A DNA stretch of 6,964 bases from contig JAQBVH010000168.1 of the NCBI GenBank assembly GCA_027623615.1, forward strand, positions 1 to 6,964, in the 5' to 3' direction. Position numbers and translations under genes: made by a program. This document shows positions 6,701 through 6,964 of the stretch, one piece after another. Numbering within the stretch: the stretch's first letter is position 1; every line of letters begins with the position of its first letter. Source of the DNA: Planctomycetota bacterium. Its GTDB lineage: Bacteria; Planctomycetota; UBA1135; GCA-002686595. The notes beneath the pieces were generated by a model. That model was not told where the DNA came from and made no database searches. It saw nothing but the letters and a program-made list of their open reading frames with translations.

Positions 6701-6964
6701 ACCACGCCAACGACTGGTACGTGCGCACGGCGCGGCGTCTGCTGGGAGAGCGGGGCCTCAGCGAAGAGGGCCGCCTCGCGCTGCTCGCGGGGCTCTGGGA
6801 CACCGACGCGCGCACGACGACGCGGCTGCGCAAGCTGTGGGCGCTGCACGTGGGCGGCGGCCTCGACCCGGGCACGCTGGCGCGCTGCCTCGATGACCAG
6901 GCCGCGGACGTCCGGGCGTGGGCGGTGCAGCTCGCGTGTGAGGACGGTGCGCCGACCCGGGGCG
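3739..6964 (+). CDS. Exported FG-GAP propeller + jellyroll + PVC-type membrane-bound dehydrogenase-like protein, 3'-truncated
   Basis: The frame is open for 1075 residues to the right edge. An in-frame TGA at 3721-3723 means the start is the ATG at 3739 or the one at 3748; GAGAG at 3722-3726 is a weak ribosome site. Residues 1-17 form a short leader (MAGMFFALLSTLAPVQE). Residues about 20-400 carry seven calcium-type D-x-x/D-G-D-G repeats beginning at residues 38, 86, 136, 189, 236, 298 and 362: an FG-GAP/VCBS seven-bladed propeller. Residues about 420-568 form a jellyroll-like domain (FDTGDLTHW at 425-433, WIGGY at 466-470, GGWGHLNFDHL at 554-564) resembling modules of levanase-type proteins. 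Residues about 599-968 match the PVC dehydrogenase N-terminal domain: VPAGFAVDL (602-610), GRLWVAEAHSYP, EDTDGDG (657-663), WGPDGWLYG, GGGHAHCG (859-866), NIHGNRMNNE (887-896), DWYDKQACH (938-946) and TNGRLYRV. Residues about 976 onward look like HEAT repeats. In this family a C-terminal haem-binding CxxCH domain often follows, but none is visible here. Role: probably an extracytoplasmic oxidoreductase for sugars or other organics; the substrate is unknown. Confidence 0.9.
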   Translation, partial: MAGMFFALLSTLAPVQEPGWHTIQLNPEFTCEGASYGDVNGDGVNDVVAGPFWWAGPEFSARHRYYDGKVFETEAYSDHFFSWVRDFDEDGDNDILVIGFPGQVAHWYENPGAGEGAFTPHLIHDNVDNESPHFTDLDGDGREDLVCHSGGRLCWFSIDPANPRARWTRHDLSEPLGLGRFTHGMGVGDISGDGKPDVLLNTGVWVQPDALAGQSWQRVPFLFSRGQGGAQMLVTDVDGDGDGDVVTSLNAHRYGLSWFENRLGEDPPFVEHPIMGSVAGEHGCPIAVSELHALDLADVDGDGQPDVVTGKRWKSHNYGEPGSRDSAYLLWFSFERGEGGVTWTTHLIHDVSGVGVQVMAGDVDGDGRTDVVVGSKAGAHLHLQREDGARLALPEVAAVEPNPDIFPAGGVAPVGADGGPLNLDFDTGDLTHWTAEGEAFTKQPIKGDTVKPRREDMASDHIGQYWIGGYEELSDAPTGTLTSAPFELTQRYVAFLIAGGNHAELRVDLVDAVSNQRLISATGRNHEALRPTVLDLVVHVGKQVRVRLVDEHSGGWGHLNFDHLRLYAERPTFPDGLEVQSEIDVRSHAGQTPEEAAASMSVPAGFAVDLIVGEPDLFQPIAFTFDERGRLWVAEAHSYPQKRDDPEQAKDQLLIFEDTDGDGAFETRKVFATGLDLVSGLEVGYGGVFVGQAPELLFLPDRDGDDVPDGPPEVLLDGWGYQDTHETLNALLWGPDGWLYGCHGVFTHSRVGRPGTPDEERVPMNAGVWRYHPKTRDFEVFAWGSSNPWGLDFDDRGQPFITACVIPHLYHVIQGARYVRQGGSHFNPHVYADIPTIADHLHYVGSTPHSGNGRSDGAGGGHAHCGAMVYLGDAWPERYRDTLFLFNIHGNRMNNEVLVPSRSGYVGLHGEDLLLANDQWFRGINMRYGPDGQVYLIDWYDKQACHYVAEDIWNRTNGRLYRVRYGAGRGASVDLGAMDEGQLIELQDHANDWYVRTARRLLGERGLSEEGRLALLAGLWDTDARTTTRLRKLWALHVGGGLDPGTLARCLDDQAADVRAWAVQLACEDGAPTRG

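Noticed and set aside
3688..6849. A 1053-codon open frame on the minus strand opposite the large dehydrogenase-like gene
   Set aside because: Its translation is a low-complexity mix of Val, Arg, His and Asp with no recognisable domain, as expected opposite a high-GC gene rich in GAC and GGC codons. The plus-strand frame has clear, ordered domains.
6042..6896. Plus-strand open frame of 284 codons in another frame inside the dehydrogenase-like gene
   Set aside because: Arg/Pro/Ala-rich out-of-frame reading; the overlapping correct frame carries conserved family motifs throughout.
6660..6964. Possible cytochrome c haem-binding domain at the C-terminus of the large protein
   Set aside because: No CxxCH motif is visible before the window ends; if the domain exists it lies beyond the edge.

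Overview
The window is a piece of high-GC bacterial chromosome, roughly two-thirds G+C by eye with strong G/C third-position bias. The best lineage clue is the large gene that runs off the right edge. It carries the N-terminal module of the PVC-type membrane-bound dehydrogenase family (TIGR02604-like), which is characteristic of Planctomycetes and Verrucomicrobia. Together with the very high GC and several short-leader secreted proteins of unknown function, this suggests a high-GC planctomycete. That placement is inference; the window has no rRNA or marker gene.

Layout, left to right. (1) Positions 1-738 (+): the C-terminal part of a GNAT N-acetyltransferase, cut by the window edge, overlaps a small uncharacterised cytoplasmic protein by 4 bases, so the two are probably translationally coupled. 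(2) Positions 789-3168 (+): two consecutive genes for putative exported proteins without recognised function. The first is 249 aa and beta-rich; the second is about 519 aa, very acidic and DUF3352-like. (3) Positions 3190-3217: a near-perfect 12-bp GC hairpin between two convergent genes, probably a shared terminator. (4) Positions 3232-3657 (-): a small DUF2784 membrane protein. (5) From 3739 to the right edge (+), divergent from DUF2784: a multidomain exported protein of at least 1075 residues. Its order is a signal peptide, a seven-repeat FG-GAP/VCBS beta-propeller, a jellyroll-like linker domain, a PVC-type dehydrogenase propeller and the start of HEAT-like repeats. No stop codon is reached.

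Coding density is high and no gene-free stretch exceeds about 80 bases. There is no sign of mobile elements, CRISPR arrays, tRNA or rRNA. The genes do not form an obvious shared pathway. The common theme from 789 onward is the cell envelope or exterior: three exported proteins and one membrane protein. The most distinctive item is the double-propeller dehydrogenase-like protein. I found no convincing evidence for a wholly new multi-gene system.
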